This document shows, piece after piece, positions 24,893 to 36,369 of a stretch of 64,000 bases of DNA. Numbering within the stretch: position 1 is the first letter of the stretch; every line of letters begins with the position of its first letter. A program made the position numbers and the translations under genes. This DNA comes from Norana najaformis. Lineage: Eukaryota > Annelida > Clitellata > Crassiclitellata > Hormogastridae. The DNA is taken from NCBI GenBank assembly GCA_964023275.1, contig OZ029914.1, positions 49,678,530 to 49,742,529 of the forward strand. Direction: 5' to 3'. The notes under the pieces were generated by a model. That model saw only the letters and a list, made by a program, of their open reading frames with translations. It was not told the origin of the DNA and did not search any database.

Positions 24893-26957
24893 ACCTGGAG
24901 TATTCCATCTCAAAGGACGGAATTGGAATCAAGCTGAACGTTTCCACGGACATATTAATTGCTACAGCAGCAGTAGCACTCTTCTTTATGTGAGTAACAG
25001 AACGATATTTTAAAGCTTGCGTATAATTAATTTATAAGACCATCACTGCGTCGTTTCGTTACAAATAAGAGGTCGGCCAACTTGTTTGAAGAAAGAAATA
25101 TAACTAGACACTATATGTCTGGCAAACGCTTTAGTACAACTTTGTTACCAAAAGCTTCTGTCAAGAAGGAGAAAAAGATCTATACCTTAATCTAACCCAA
25201 AGAGGCAACTTCTGTATGTGGTCATATCATTATAATCTAATCTAATGACTTCTATATTCGTCGTGATCATAAGTCATATATCGATTGTCGCTTCATTTGG
25301 ATCGTAGTCTAAAACTGTGATTCGTTGGAGAAGGCCGTTCAAAATCCAAATAGGTCAAGCAAACCAAATGTCAAGCGATGGTGGGTAAGCAAGCTGAAAA
25401 CGACGAGTCTTGCGTTTAGAGTAGAATGACATTAAACAAATGACAGAACGCTGGCAACCAGCAAGAATACGCGAAAATCAAAAACAACAAGAGTCAAAAG
25501 TGTCAAATGATCGAGTGCAATAATGTTGCTATAGAGGAGTGGGCAAGGAAAAGAGATAGGTGTCTTTAAGTGCAGTGCCTTTAAATGATTTTTGCTTGAT
25601 AGGCAGCCAATAGAGTTAATGCAATAGGGGAGAAATGTGTTGGTATTTGAAAGTTTTGGCTTTTGCCTGGGTATTCTGAACCACTTGGAATTTCTGCAAA
25701 TCGATTTGTTTTCTGCTACATGTATTTCGATGCTATTCAACAAGCTTGTAAAGAAGGCCCTATAAATTTTCTTGGGATGGGTATATAACTGCATCTTTTT
25801 ACCCAATTGTATTTTCAAACAATCGAGTATGAAAATGCGGCCGGAGATTTGTTGATTATTGGCCTAAATTTTATTTGGGCCTATGTAATTTCTAAAGACT
25901 AGTCTTTCATCGCTAGCGTTATTGCTTTGTTAAAATGCTTGCTGTTTAGATACAAGAAGCTGCGAGCTCCTTATAGAGTTGTATATTATCGATTTCCGGT
26001 TCAAGGTATGCATTAATTATCAAAACTTAGAACTATTTCTGCCGTGCACACGTCTTATCAAACGGCATTTAAGCCTACGGCCAAATGTTTGAAATATTTT
26101 TTTACATGAACACGAAGTTATATGACTTATGCAATGATACAAACTTCCCGAAAAAATTGTCCAAAAATTGACCTCCAGCGTCAGGGGGTTCCTCCCGACC
26201 CCAGGCCATGGACTTTGACTCTGGACCGCACTGCAGGCTTCTCCCCAAACCCTCAAAGTAGGCTCTTGCTTCTCGCTTGTCATGTGCGGTCCCCAATCTT
26301 CACAGCGAAACCAATAAAGACTCCAACCAATAAGAAAGAGCATAGACAACAACAGAAGATCCGAAAACAACACTCAGAGCCCCAGTGGTCCAAAACACAG
26401 AACAGCACCTTATAGACCGAAGACAGCAAAAATTCTTCATAGTGCCACTGGAGGTCGCCTTTTCCCGCCTATTTATCAAAACAGCCGTCTCTAAGATAGG
26501 TCAGAATAGGTTACAGTTAACTGCTTATTATTTACTTTTTATTTATACGGAACACTTATATAGCGCCCCTTCAAGAAAACTACTCAGAAGCGCTCCCAAA
26601 CCAACCTCGGCGAAAGAGAACAGTCTTAAGAGAAGAATAGAAGATAGAAGTAAAGTCCCGGAGTAGAAGACGCAGAGTAGCTGGAAGTCCATTCCAGAGG
26701 GTTGGGCCAGCAACAGAGAAAGCACGACGCTGCATGGTCTCCAAGAAGATAGGTCAAGTTAGGTTACAGTCATGTGCTTATTATGTGCAAACATTAATTA
26801 ACGTTGATGACTGGAAAGTAGGGTAATAAACAATTCAAAGGGCAATGTAAGCTAATTGTCAGTCCAAAAGAACACAGATGCTAATTTGGACATTTTTTCA
26901 TTTGCAGTAGAGAACGACGAAGCTGGTGATGAAAGAGAACATCGGATGAATCAATAG
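24893..26957 (+). CDS. Second transmembrane/tail exon cassette (gene A alternative 3' end or orphan receptor remnant)
   Basis: Three exons chain in frame with the same phases as the first membrane cassette. 24893-24989 (phase 1 to 2) encodes LEYSISKDGIGIKLNVSTD and then the membrane segment ILIATAAVALFF. 25950-26005 (2 to 1) gives a basic, Tyr-rich juxtamembrane piece (KKLRAPYRVVYYRFPVQ). 26908-26957 (phase 1 to stop) ends VENDEAGDEREHRMNQ. The borders are AG/GT (gtgagt, gtatgc). No leader or Ig exon lies between 13.6 and 24.9 kb, so the cassette cannot stand alone. It may be used by gene A as an alternative membrane anchor (the gene A donor at 11805 is phase 1 and fits), or be the remains of a duplicated neighbour that lost its Ig exons. 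The last exon is also in phase with the gene A exon ending at 13563. Confidence 0.6.
25232..25432 (-). mobile_element. LINE 3' end (family B), inverted, inside the cassette intron
   Basis: 'atgacttctatattcgtcgt', 'atatcgattgtcgcttcatt' and 'gattcgttggagaaggccg' correspond to the reversed family B end; the flank 'cttgcgtttagagtagaatg' is shared with 14575. Confidence 0.7.
26540..26748 (-). mobile_element. LINE RT C-terminus and 3' end
   Basis: On the minus strand, RRAFSVAGPTLWNGLPATLR is followed by a short frame-shifted tail and a 3' end with 'ggggcgctatataagtgttc'. This matches the last about 40 residues and the 3' end style of CR1/L2-like elements. It is 5'-truncated. Confidence 0.8.
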
Positions 26958-26959
26958 AA

Positions 26960-28895
26960 GTGGCTAAAGCCAACGAAGGTGCGGTTTTTATTTACAAATG
27001 TGATTAGGACTAAGACATGTTAGGATCGAGTGACACTTTATGTGCTGTTCAGCTGATAGCTCTTGATGTAGCCTATAGTTATATTTTACAACAGCCTAGT
27101 AAATTCGTATGCTCATTAGATGTAGCCCATATGGCTTTAGTTAACTTTTTTTTGAAACCAGTATCGTATGTATATATTTGGTATTAGTAAAGGCATATTC
27201 CTAATAGGTTTAAATCCGGGTGCGTCACATAATATCTACAATTAGTCGTTGTTAACGACATCTTGGGTCTGCTAGACCCTAAAAATCGACCTTACTTTAC
27301 ATCAAAACGAGTGTTGCTTTGCATTGTTCGATGTATAATTAATAAATAGTAACCAACTGTTCTCTGTTATTCAATAGATGGCGCAACCGTTCGGCAGATG
27401 GCGCAACAAAGACAGTGCTTTGCCGTTCTGCAGATGGCGCAACAGACAGTTCGCTTTTAGTGTTTTAATTCACTAATATTTCTGAAGACTTTGTTTAATC
27501 GTTCGACTATTTTCCTCATTGCAGAACTTTTCGCTGTCTTTACCTCTGATTATTCTGGCCGACTTTTAGACTGTTGAATATTATTGGCTTGCGTTTTATT
27601 TCTGTGTGTGACTTGTGCTGCTTTCGTTGTGTAAACAGACTAGCCTCAGCATGCCACAATGCAGTGCTTTATGAGACTGCTGGGTATATTCTGGCGATTT
27701 GCCGTCGCATGTTTATTATCGGGTCATCCCGCGTGTGTAACAAGTAGATGCGTTTAAAATATCTAACTTTTTCTAAGACCGTTTTGTCATGGGATTTACT
27801 TACAAGAAATACTCCAGAAATAATTTTAACCGGAATTCTATAGATTTTGCTAGTGAACGCAGTTGTAATGGGTTACTGTAATTATGAATAGCCGTACACC
27901 CTTCATTTTTCCTTTTCTGTAGACTTGAATAGATGTGCTTTAGAGTTGAGCTTTTAATATCATAAATATAGTTATTTTTAAATGGTCAATTAATCCGCAA
28001 ATATATGATACGCCTGTGAAAAGTTCAATTGTCTTGTATAAAAGATCAATCAAAGTGGCTTAAAGCCGGGTAATGTTGTGACCTTTCGGATAGGTAGACA
28101 AAGCTCTTTAGAAGCAGCGGATTCTCTTCCAGGGAAATAGTTGAGACCATATTCTGAGTTCCTGAAACGCATGGCATCGAGGATCAGGAACGAAGACAGG
28201 CAACAAAAGCCTTAAATCCGGTACATGAATAAAAAGTGAATGCAGTTTACGGATATATTGAACGTTTTAGCCATATGCTTACCTGAATCTCCGTATATAT
28301 TCCGACGAAAGACATTTGCAAGCGAAGAGTTTGACTGTGTTATTCCAAATACGTCGTCAGACAAGAGATCCTTCAAAATCCTATTCTGAAGAGTAGATCC
28401 AGAGAGCAATCCGGCCTTACCCCATTTTGTTAAAGTGGGCCATTTGATTGATTTGGCCCACACACTGGTTTCGGCGAGGGTTAATTGAAAAATAGCAAGC
28501 CGTCTATAAAGAAGAAGAAAAAAGAAAAATAAAGTGAAAATATGGCTAAATTGTTTGAAAATGTGTAGAAGGCAGCAGATGGAGAAAAAAGGAAGAGAAA
28601 ATTGGCTCAAAAAGTCTCGAGGACAAGAAAGAGAACCTTAAATTTTCAGTGCATGAAAGAAGTTTCAGTTCTCAAAAGTCTTGGTGTCTAGACTTTGAAA
28701 TGTCCTCAAATATTTCTACCGTAAAATACTCAAGCGAGAGTAAAATTTGCCCCCGGGCGATCTCAACCTCTACAATAACGAGAAAAGTCAGAATGGACTA
28801 ATTGTAAGAATAGTCAATTGCTAACCATTTCTAAACGCGTTCGAACTTTCCTAAGTGTTCTCAAGCCAAGTCAGTCTATTATGCACTGAAATAGA
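26960..28895. other. Gene-free stretch with a small direct repeat
   Basis: The 12-mer agatggcgcaac occurs three times between 27376 and 27443. The minus-strand open frame at 28212-28610 lacks domain features. Nothing else was recognised. Confidence 0.4.
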
Positions 28896-29989
28896 TAAAT
28901 CGGGCAGGATCTGCTCCTGTATGGCCAGGGACTCAGTACGGCTGCGAGAGCTGGACCATAAAGATAGATAAAGATTCAAGAATCAATGTATTTGAAATCA
29001 GTTGTTTGCGGCAGATTCTTAGAGTACCGTGGACTTAGAAGAAGGTAAATGAGTGGGTCCTAGAGATTATAGGAATACAGAGGAGTTTTCTCAGATTAAT
29101 AAAATAGATGAAGCTTTCATACTTCGGGCATGTCCTACGAAAGAGTGGAGAATACTTAGAACAGAGATCATCTAAGGCACCATTCCTGGATCAAAAGCTC
29201 GAGGAAGACCCAAGCAATGTTCCCTCTAAGCTTCGCGCGTGCGCGCGCACAAGTTTGGAGGACAGCGCGCACAACAATTTTCTTTCAGCGCACACATTTT
29301 GTCAGCGTTCCGTTTACTTAAAAGTTAAATTCAGCTCACTGTTACAGCTTCTGGCATAGTTGCCCCACTTAGCTCAGACGGCGAAATTTTATATACCCTA
29401 TATTGCAAAGCCATATGGCCGCCCATGATGTGAAAATTCCTTCCAGCTTGGTCCACATAATACATTTGGCTAAACAGCTGGTCACTAGTTGTCATCAGTC
29501 TCACGGTGCGCGCGCTGTTTGAACTCTGAACTCCAGCCTCTTTGTGAGGGATGCTTGATCCAGGGGCAAAGCATGAATGATACCTCCATCTACTGGTCAG
29601 TGGTCGCGGATATATCGTATGACTCGGTCTGCTATGTAAGTAGCCCTTTGTTTATATAGTACAGAAACCGTTGGTTAGTAGGCTTATTTTATATTCTTGT
29701 AGACTATTGTACTTGGCTTTATAGCTCAATACTCTTTGTAATCGACCGTATCCGATTAAATAAATTGTCAAGACAAAAAGTATCCGGCAGCGGATTTTTG
29801 GCTTGGAATACAACTTGTGAACTGTTTAAGAATGAATGGTTAAACGAATAAAATCGAGACTGAACTGCCGTCACTGGATACAGAACGCAAACCGTGGTAT
29901 TGAAGGAGGCTTTACATATCGTGACAAATTTTAATATGCCTACGTTGTTTGCAATATGCGGCTGTGCTTGAGAAAATCCTTACAATCGT

Positions 29990-30575
29990 GATCGTAAATG
30001 TAATTGTAAACTCGAGATTTCTACTGCGCTTAACGTAAGCTAAGTCGCGGGAACCAGCTTATTCACAGGCGCTTAGTCAAGAGAAAATCGATAGGCAAGA
30101 AAGGTTTGGTTCCAAGTCACGATCCAAGAGGCAGGCAGACAGGCAGGTAGGTAGGCAGGTAGGTAGGCAGGTATCAGACGGCTACGGTGTTTGAATTGGA
30201 GCTTCAGGATAGACAAGGGGAAGAAGAGGAATCAGGTTAAGATCTGCGGAAAAGGAGTTTCTTGGGTTTTGAGTGAAAGACTTGGGTAGAGAATCCAAGG
30301 GGTGAAGTGATGGTGAGTTTGTATGATGGGTCAGATAATTGTCGTTATTCTGGAGGGAGTTTATTCCAGAGTAGTTGAGCAGTTATGACTATGGAGCGAT
30401 TTCTAAATTTTCAGGGTGAGGTTATGGGAGGGCGGAGAAGTGTTAGGGCAGAAGGGGATCGAGTTTAACGGAGTGGCTGGATTGTAAAAAAGAAGATAGG
30501 GTGGTTGGGATGCATGAAGTGTGTTGTAGCTAAGTGACGAGACTTTGTAGTCTATTCGTGGGTGGGAAAATTTTG
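29990..30575 (-). mobile_element. LINE (family D) fragment nested in the hAT element
   Basis: Minus-strand reading gives RIDYKVSSLSYNTLHASQPP and PLNSIPFCPNTSPPSHNLTL, then the same 3' end as at 8294 and 15800. A short GTAG/GCAG microsatellite lies at 30125-30175. Confidence 0.8.
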
Positions 30576-30774
30576 CGCGAAAGCTAACGCTCATGTCAAT
30601 ATAACAACTGCATCCGTGGTAAACGATAGAGTGTATATAAGTTGGATTATATTTAAAGAGACACCTGACACAAAATTTATGTCGATTCTCTTGCAGAAGA
30701 AAGTCGGAATAAAGATAAGCGGCATTTTCTGCAATCGTTTATTCGTTGTGTCAATTGTTTGATGTCATTCAGGT

Positions 30775-30972
30775 CTATAACTAAGACTCATCTCTTTCAT
30801 CTCGTTTACCCACTTAGGCTAACTTCTGGTTGCTCTGAACCATAGGAATTCGACCTGGCTTCTCCTATGGATTATGGTTTTGCTTACGATTTCTCATTTG
30901 AAGCGACCATCAGCTGATGCCTTGGGCATTATGATAACGGCCTTATAGAAGTAATCAGATTTCTTAGATTTT
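30775..30972 (+). mobile_element. LINE (family B) 3' end nested in the hAT element
   Basis: It begins with a trace of a reverse-transcriptase C-terminus (KTHLFHLVYPL) and ends 'cagctgatgccttgggcatt' plus 'ggccttatagaagtaatcag'. This ties family B 3' ends to a LINE protein. Confidence 0.75.
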
Positions 30973-31830
30973 CAAGATGCTCCAGGACGCAACCATACAG
31001 GGTTTTTTAAACCTAACAGACGTGCCTTGGAAGAAATCAACCTGGATCATATGTACAATCGTTGGCAACTGCACAAAGGGTCGACCATTAAGGACTCCGA
31101 AAAGGGCGAAAGGAGAGGTCACCCAAATCCAGACAAGGGGAGGGGCAATGCCCAATGCGGATATCCCAATCCAATTTGTTATTTCAGTACACTCTGCCCC
31201 TTAAACACCAACTTCAGTCCGACAGCAGTCCGTGCCGTGTTGGATCTAATTACATCCCACTTCTGGTTGCAGCATTTTCAAAGTTACCAACTACATAGCT
31301 CAGTTACCCCTGCAATAAAAATAGGGCTTTGTGCTCCGTTGGAGTGCGGACGTTGGCAATAGAGATGGGAGGTAATGCCAAATGCGGACAAATGCAGACT
31401 AGGGTAGGAATGATCGAAACTCGAAAGTAAGTCTTTGCTTTAATGCCCTCTATGGACGATCGAAAATACAAACTAGAGGTAATCTTAATATAAGTTTAAC
31501 TTGTCCTGATCATCTTTTATTTCAATAAAATGCAAATTTATAGCCTTTTAGTTTAAGCTCAAAAGATATTCGTTCTTACACGGACCATAGCTCAAGTCTC
31601 AAATGTCACTGCTCACGCTGTCGGCCAGTGCGCGCATGACGAAAAAAATTTAGAGGGAACATTGGACCCAAGATGACATGAATTGATAACATAAAGTCCT
31701 GGACTAAATTATCGCTCAACCAATTATTACAGGAGACAAGAAACAGAAGCAGATGGCACAAAATTGTCCATGTTGCATCCAGTCCTCGATTGAAGATAAG
31801 ACAAGCAGGATCTAGCAGTAATCAGACTAA

Positions 31831-32308
31831 CCTGGATATGTACGGCATTGATTTCTGTATATATAAAACTACTAGCCAGATAATTACAGACGTAGGAAGT
31901 TGCGAAGTGGGATTGTTCACAGGCCTATACATTTTATATAGTCACGACGACAGGCACGTGCTTGTTTGGATGTTAGGCCTACATCACATGACTAAAAACA
32001 ATATGTCGGCTTAACGTCAAGCAGAGGCTTTATTGATTTGATGTTTCGGCGCATTCTGGTTTTTCTTCAGTGTTCTGCTCGTAGGCAGGTTCAAGAATCC
32101 AAAAACGCTACTCTTCTCTGTTGTGTGCCCTTTCCTTAACTTCCTTGTAGCTCAGTCTTCTTAAGCGATTTATGGCGGTATAGTGTAATATATTTTTCTA
32201 CATTTCTTTGTTTACATAATTATAGTCCAGTTTAAAGTATTTGGCCGAACGGCCGGTAGCAAAGGTATACTATCGATAAATCTATTGTACTATCGAGTGG
32301 CCTGTTTA
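31831..32308. other. Gene-free stretch, nothing recognised
   Basis: Short open frames only. Confidence 0.4.
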
Positions 32309-33151
32309 CAGGTTCATGCAAGCCTTTATCGATTGCAATTAAGCTGGCACATTTACTGTCTACTGGCCTATGGAGACTACTTGATAGACTAACTCGTAAG
32401 GTAATATTTTGCCAGATCCAATCTGATCTGGTCTTATCTGATGAATTTTGATCTAATCTTGGCGCCGATATACTGTTCTAACAATTGATCATTAGCACCT
32501 GCAGCAAGAAAGTGAAAATTGTGTAGCCGATTGGTTGTAACAAGGAGTTTGTGGATACGAGCCTCCCCTCAAACTGTTACTGTTTAAGGACCAGGTTCAA
32601 GTCCTTCACTCACAGTTGCTCAGCGCCATTAGGAATAACTAAACATAGGCCTATGAGGCAACGAGGCTCTACATTTGCTGTTTTTAACATGCGTCGTTTG
32701 CGTTGTATCGTTGTTAAGAGGCAATTTGAAAATACGGAATTTCCCACACCATTATTGGCTGTTTTTCTGCGATAAATGTCGGTTGGTTAACTGACGAGGC
32801 TTAGGCCATATAAATTATTTTAATGTTCGTACTAGCTATCATTAGTTCGTAGTTAACGAGTCATTGCAAGCTACTGTAGGTCTATTCTATTCGCACAAGA
32901 GTGATGACAGGCAACAGCGATCACCAGTGTGTCCAACAGAGACAATAGTCTGTCTTGCATTCGAGCAACAGGTTCATGCAAGCCTTTATCGATTGCAATT
33001 AGGCTGGCTCATTTACTGTCTACAGGCCTATGAAGAATACTCGATAGACTAACTTGTAAGGTAATATTTTGCCAGATCCAATCTGATCTAGTCTTATCTG
33101 ATGAATTTTGATCTAATCTTGGCGCCGATATACTATTCTAACAATCGATGC
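32309..33151 (+). repeat. Direct duplication of a ~183-bp block, 660 bp apart
   Basis: 32309-32491 and 32969-33151 are nearly identical (start 'aggttcatgcaagcc', end 'gcgccgatatacta/gttctaacaa'), with about ten differences. The spacer contains a type 2 SINE (32521-32632). Confidence 0.88.
32521..32632 (+). mobile_element. tRNA-derived SINE (type 2)
   Basis: 'gtagccgattggttgtaac', 'gagcctcccctcaaactg', 'ggttcaagtccttcactcac' and 'cagcgccatt' in order. The last part is truncated. Confidence 0.7.
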
Positions 33152-33503
33152 GTTTATAGCAACAGAAGATCCACTGCACGGTGCTCTAATGGAGAGAATA
33201 AACAGGTCCTCCGACGTAAGTTACAATAGCAGCCAAGGCAGTTGGTTCGCTAACAAGGCCCTTAATATATAGTCTAAATATGTATTCAGTGAATAAATAT
33301 TAAACACCGAAAACTCGTTGGTATACGTGTCTTTATAACATAAATTCTGATATATCGCGGTCGAGGACGTATATCCCAAAATGAACACATAGATTCCTTA
33401 GAACTTAATTTCTATTATAAGACGGTACTTGATGTGTCCCCAATAACAGCGTCATAATAAGTTTCCAGTATACATACTGTAGGTTGTTGCAGATTGTCTA
33501 GAG

Positions 33504-33852
33504 CAGTGGTCCTCAAAGTGTGGTCCACGGACCACCTGTGATCCGCGAGCTTGAGCCAGATGGTTCCCGGGCCTCGAATGACCCAATATTCCTGCAAAGT
33601 CTCTCCCTGTGTACAACATAACACTGTGTCGCAGTTCGGTAAATAGCAGCCTAGCCTGTTTTTTTTCTAATACCATATCTATTCAGTGGTTTTGGTGACG
33701 TCACTGTCCATGTCATAGTGAAAACAATTTTACCTTGAAAGTCATATTTGTTCATTTCTGATTAAATCGCTGGACCGTAGGGCGTAGGTGGTCCGTCTTA
33801 AGTTTCACTAGGATAAATTGGTCCCCGGAGCGAGAAACTTTGAGAACCACTG
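33504..33852. mobile_element. hAT-type MITE, 349 bp, intact ends
   Basis: Terminal inverted repeats CAGTGGTCCTCAAAGT (33504) and the complement of CAGTGGTTCTCAAAGT (ending 33852) match at 15 of 16 bases. The 8-bp duplication GTCTAGAG lies at 33496-33503 and 33853-33860. Both are hAT hallmarks; there is no coding capacity. Confidence 0.92.
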
Positions 33853-33860
33853 GTCTAGAG

Positions 33861-34888
33861 ATATGTAGCAGGATACTAGCTTTCTGATAAATATGGCTTC
33901 ATTTCCTAAACTCTTTTACACGCGAAACATGAGCAACAAAATCAGTAATAGTAATTAAGTAAGGAAAAGAACTTTTAGTTCAATTTAAATTTAAAATATT
34001 TTTATTCAAGTTATGCGATTTTGCCTAAGTGTTATCCTTTTTTCTGGACACATTGTATAGTTTCCATTTTCTCATAAAGGGTCTAAAAAGCCATATATTA
34101 CAGAGTTATTTGTGTACTTTTTATTCAGTCTAATATATTTACACCACACGGTATCGAGCATCCTTTTACAACTTGTTGGTAATACGTTTGTATGCATGAA
34201 TGGAGAGAAAATACTCATACCTATCAATTTGTCCCATGAATGCCTGTCTGACGCATGCCATTGGAAGAATAGCTCGATAAACACAATTACTTCAGTAGAA
34301 CTTTGGTGTGGTCATTACTATTTCATTCGAAAATTGGCAGCCACTCTTGACGATCAAGGTTGCATTCAATGCTTCCAACAAATGATTTCGTTGGATCGAC
34401 TATTATCGTGAAAAGCAGTTACGAAGATCAACCGTTAATGCGTTAGTCGTGCAAGAGCTATCGACAAAATTGGTCTGTGCTTTGTTTTGAACGCAAGTCG
34501 ATGAATGTTTCATGCGGTTATACTGTAAATATTGAACACTTTACGTACGCCTTAACCAATGTGTACTTAGCTAAGCAGGCCAGTATCGAGAGAGCTATTC
34601 TGATTTTAACTCGTAGATGTTTATATTTCAAATCATTTTGAATAATCTTCATCAAAACATACGAAAATCAGTACAAGTTATATCTCTGTGTTTGTTGTCG
34701 CTAATGGTGAATGACTGATTCAAAGGCAACTTTTTGTACACTACAAAGATCGATGTATGTTCTGCAGTAAGACTTTCATTGTCGACGGTAATCGTATAGC
34801 CATTTGGCTGGAGTCATCTTCAGAACTCAGAAGAGATTCTTCCGATTATAGAAGCGATCTAGAAACATAGCTCCATTATTCTATAATA
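33861..34888. other. Gene-free stretch, nothing recognised
   Basis: A 99-codon open frame at 34112-34411 shows no domain or leader. Confidence 0.4.
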
Positions 34889-34967
34889 CAGACGCACAAA
34901 AGCTGACTGTAATAACACCCCACGCCATATGCGTGGGCTGTTATTAGGATCAGCTTTTGCGTGTCTG
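34889..34967. repeat. Long hairpin, 37-bp arms with 5-base loop
   Basis: The arm starting 'cagacgcacaaaagctgac' and ending 'ccccacgc' pairs, with five mismatches, with 'gcgtgggctgttattagg...cgtgtctg'; the loop is catat. It may be a foldback (MITE-like) element or a transcribed hairpin. Confidence 0.85.
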
Positions 34968-35084
34968 AGTCAATGCGAGGGCAGCATCATACACTCATCC
35001 TTACTTCAAAATTGTGCAGATTATATTAGCTGAATGACGAATACCACGACGAATCAAATGGCAATGACTCGTGATAAGTAATTT

Positions 35085-35205
35085 CTATCGCGCCGGTTTC
35101 TAATGCACAAGGCAACAACCAATGGCACACTTAAGCCAAGGCGTAATCAGCTTAATATCTGGCAGATCAATTCATTAAAACAGATAGGAAGCCCATGTTG
35201 GACAA
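35085..35205 (-). mobile_element. LINE 3' end (family E), inverted
   Basis: 'ttctaatgcacaaggcaac', 'aatggcacacttaagccaag' and 'gatcaattcattaaaacag' match the reversed family E end. Confidence 0.65.
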
Positions 35206-35224
35206 TCCCTGGCTTCTGGATGCA

Positions 35225-35360
35225 TGTCTCTAACTTAATTCGAATCGGCTTCTCAAATGGATAATGATTTTGATTGTGATTTTGACTTGAAGCGACCATC
35301 GACTGATGCTTTGGGCATTATGACAACGGCGCTATAGAAGTCTTTAGTTTATATTAGACT
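35225..35360 (+). mobile_element. LINE 3' end (family B)
   Basis: Shares 'gattttgacttgaagcgacc', 'catcgactgatgctttgggc' and 'ggcgctatagaagtcttta' with other family B copies. Confidence 0.75.
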
Positions 35361-35374
35361 GGGGTAAAACATGG

Positions 35375-35575
35375 CATTTTCAGGTCCCAGTGAGCGAGTG
35401 TGATAAAGATCTAAACACCTGTATACGCCATCTTGGTTTACTTAGATTTAAGGTGATGTTTTTTAGGTTTGTTAATGCTCCGGCTACTTTTGCTCGAGTA
35501 ACGCAAAGACTGTTGCAAGAAAATAAAGGCTTGGACAAATACTTGAATGATGTGTTGGTCCACTCCAAGGAGTGA
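35375..35575 (+). mobile_element. Ty3/gypsy-type reverse-transcriptase fragment
   Basis: A 61-codon frame contains LLRFKVMFFRFVNAPATFAR and KYLNDVLVHSKE, the order seen in Ty3/gypsy RT (F-K-V-M-P-F-G...NAPATF, then Y-L-D-D-V-L-V-x-S). The catalytic YLDD is changed to YLND, and no neighbouring protease, RNase H or integrase is seen, so this is an inactive scrap. Confidence 0.85.
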
Positions 35576-36316
35576 CCTGAACATGACATATGTGTATTTT
35601 ACGTGAATTCTTTAACGGTTTATAGCTGTTTTAATTTTGAGATCAAATATGTGTGTAATCATTAGCTTATACGACTTTTGCGCGAATATCTTGACACCAA
35701 AATTTGACACCGTATCTATGATACTACAAGGTGATAGTCCCTTAACTGAAAGAAGTTCGCAGCTTTTCCGAGACTGAACGGATACTGTCTAAAATGCAAA
35801 CCCAATTTTGCATCAGTTGCTGTCCTATTGACGGATATTACCCAAAAGTGGTCACCCACTGAACTAATGTGGAGAGAGGCACAGGCGATAACGTCTACGG
35901 CGCTGAAGTTATTTTGCGCATCCACAAATATTAAAATTACCCGACTTTTCTGCTAAAAAAACCAACTTTCGACAAAGGCCACCTGTTTAATTGCATACCC
36001 ATCTCAGCTTTGATTTTTTTAATCTAAAATTTTTGAGCGGATTCTTATAGATCGCATGAAAACTTACCTATCTACGAATTAATTATCCATTTTTCAGCCT
36101 GCTTATCGTAAGTTTTATTCAACAGAAGCCGCCCATCCTGCTGTTCATATAACATCGTAAGGATAGGGTGACAATACGAGAACATCATGGCTTTTCTGTT
36201 GCGTTTGATACGGTGGACCATATTCCTTTGCATTGTCTTCAGCACTGGTTTGAGGTTCCTGGTACTGTGCTGAATTACTTTGCACATGTTACGATATCCA
36301 CTCAGTAATGATAAAT

Positions 36317-36352
<36 letters not shown>

Positions 36353-36369
36353 GTGTGAGTCCGTTAGTC

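Larger units (their letters stand above)
29215..31664. mobile_element. hAT-type DNA transposon, non-autonomous, 2450 bp
   Basis: Perfect 15-bp terminal inverted repeats (CAATGTTCCCTCTAA at 29215 and its complement at 31650) are flanked on both sides by the 8-bp target-site duplication GACCCAAG (29207-29214 and 31665-31672). Eight-bp duplications and this terminus are typical of hAT elements. Subterminal GCGCGCAC motifs cluster near both ends. No transposase frame is visible, and two LINE fragments (29990-30570 and 30775-30972) are inserted inside it. Confidence 0.9.
28905..31830 (+). mobile_element. LINE endonuclease-RT C-terminus, split by a nested hAT element
   Basis: The left part (28905-29214) reads in shifting frames YGCESWTIK, CLRQILRVPW, FGHVLRKSGE and ARGRPK. 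The right part (from 31673) continues IDNIKSWTKLSLNQLLQ, then SRWHKIVHVASSPRL. This is the standard order at the end of one class of non-LTR retrotransposon proteins (GRPK...WxDNI...RxxWRxIVHxAxxPR). Skipping the 2450-bp insert and one target-site copy restores colinearity. Stops and frameshifts show the host element was dead or has died since. Confidence 0.85.

Noticed and set aside
28212-28610. 132-codon minus-strand frame with a hydrophobic N-terminus
   Set aside because: Hydrophobic stretch comes from a poly-purine tract on plus; no Ig strand or convincing splice sites.
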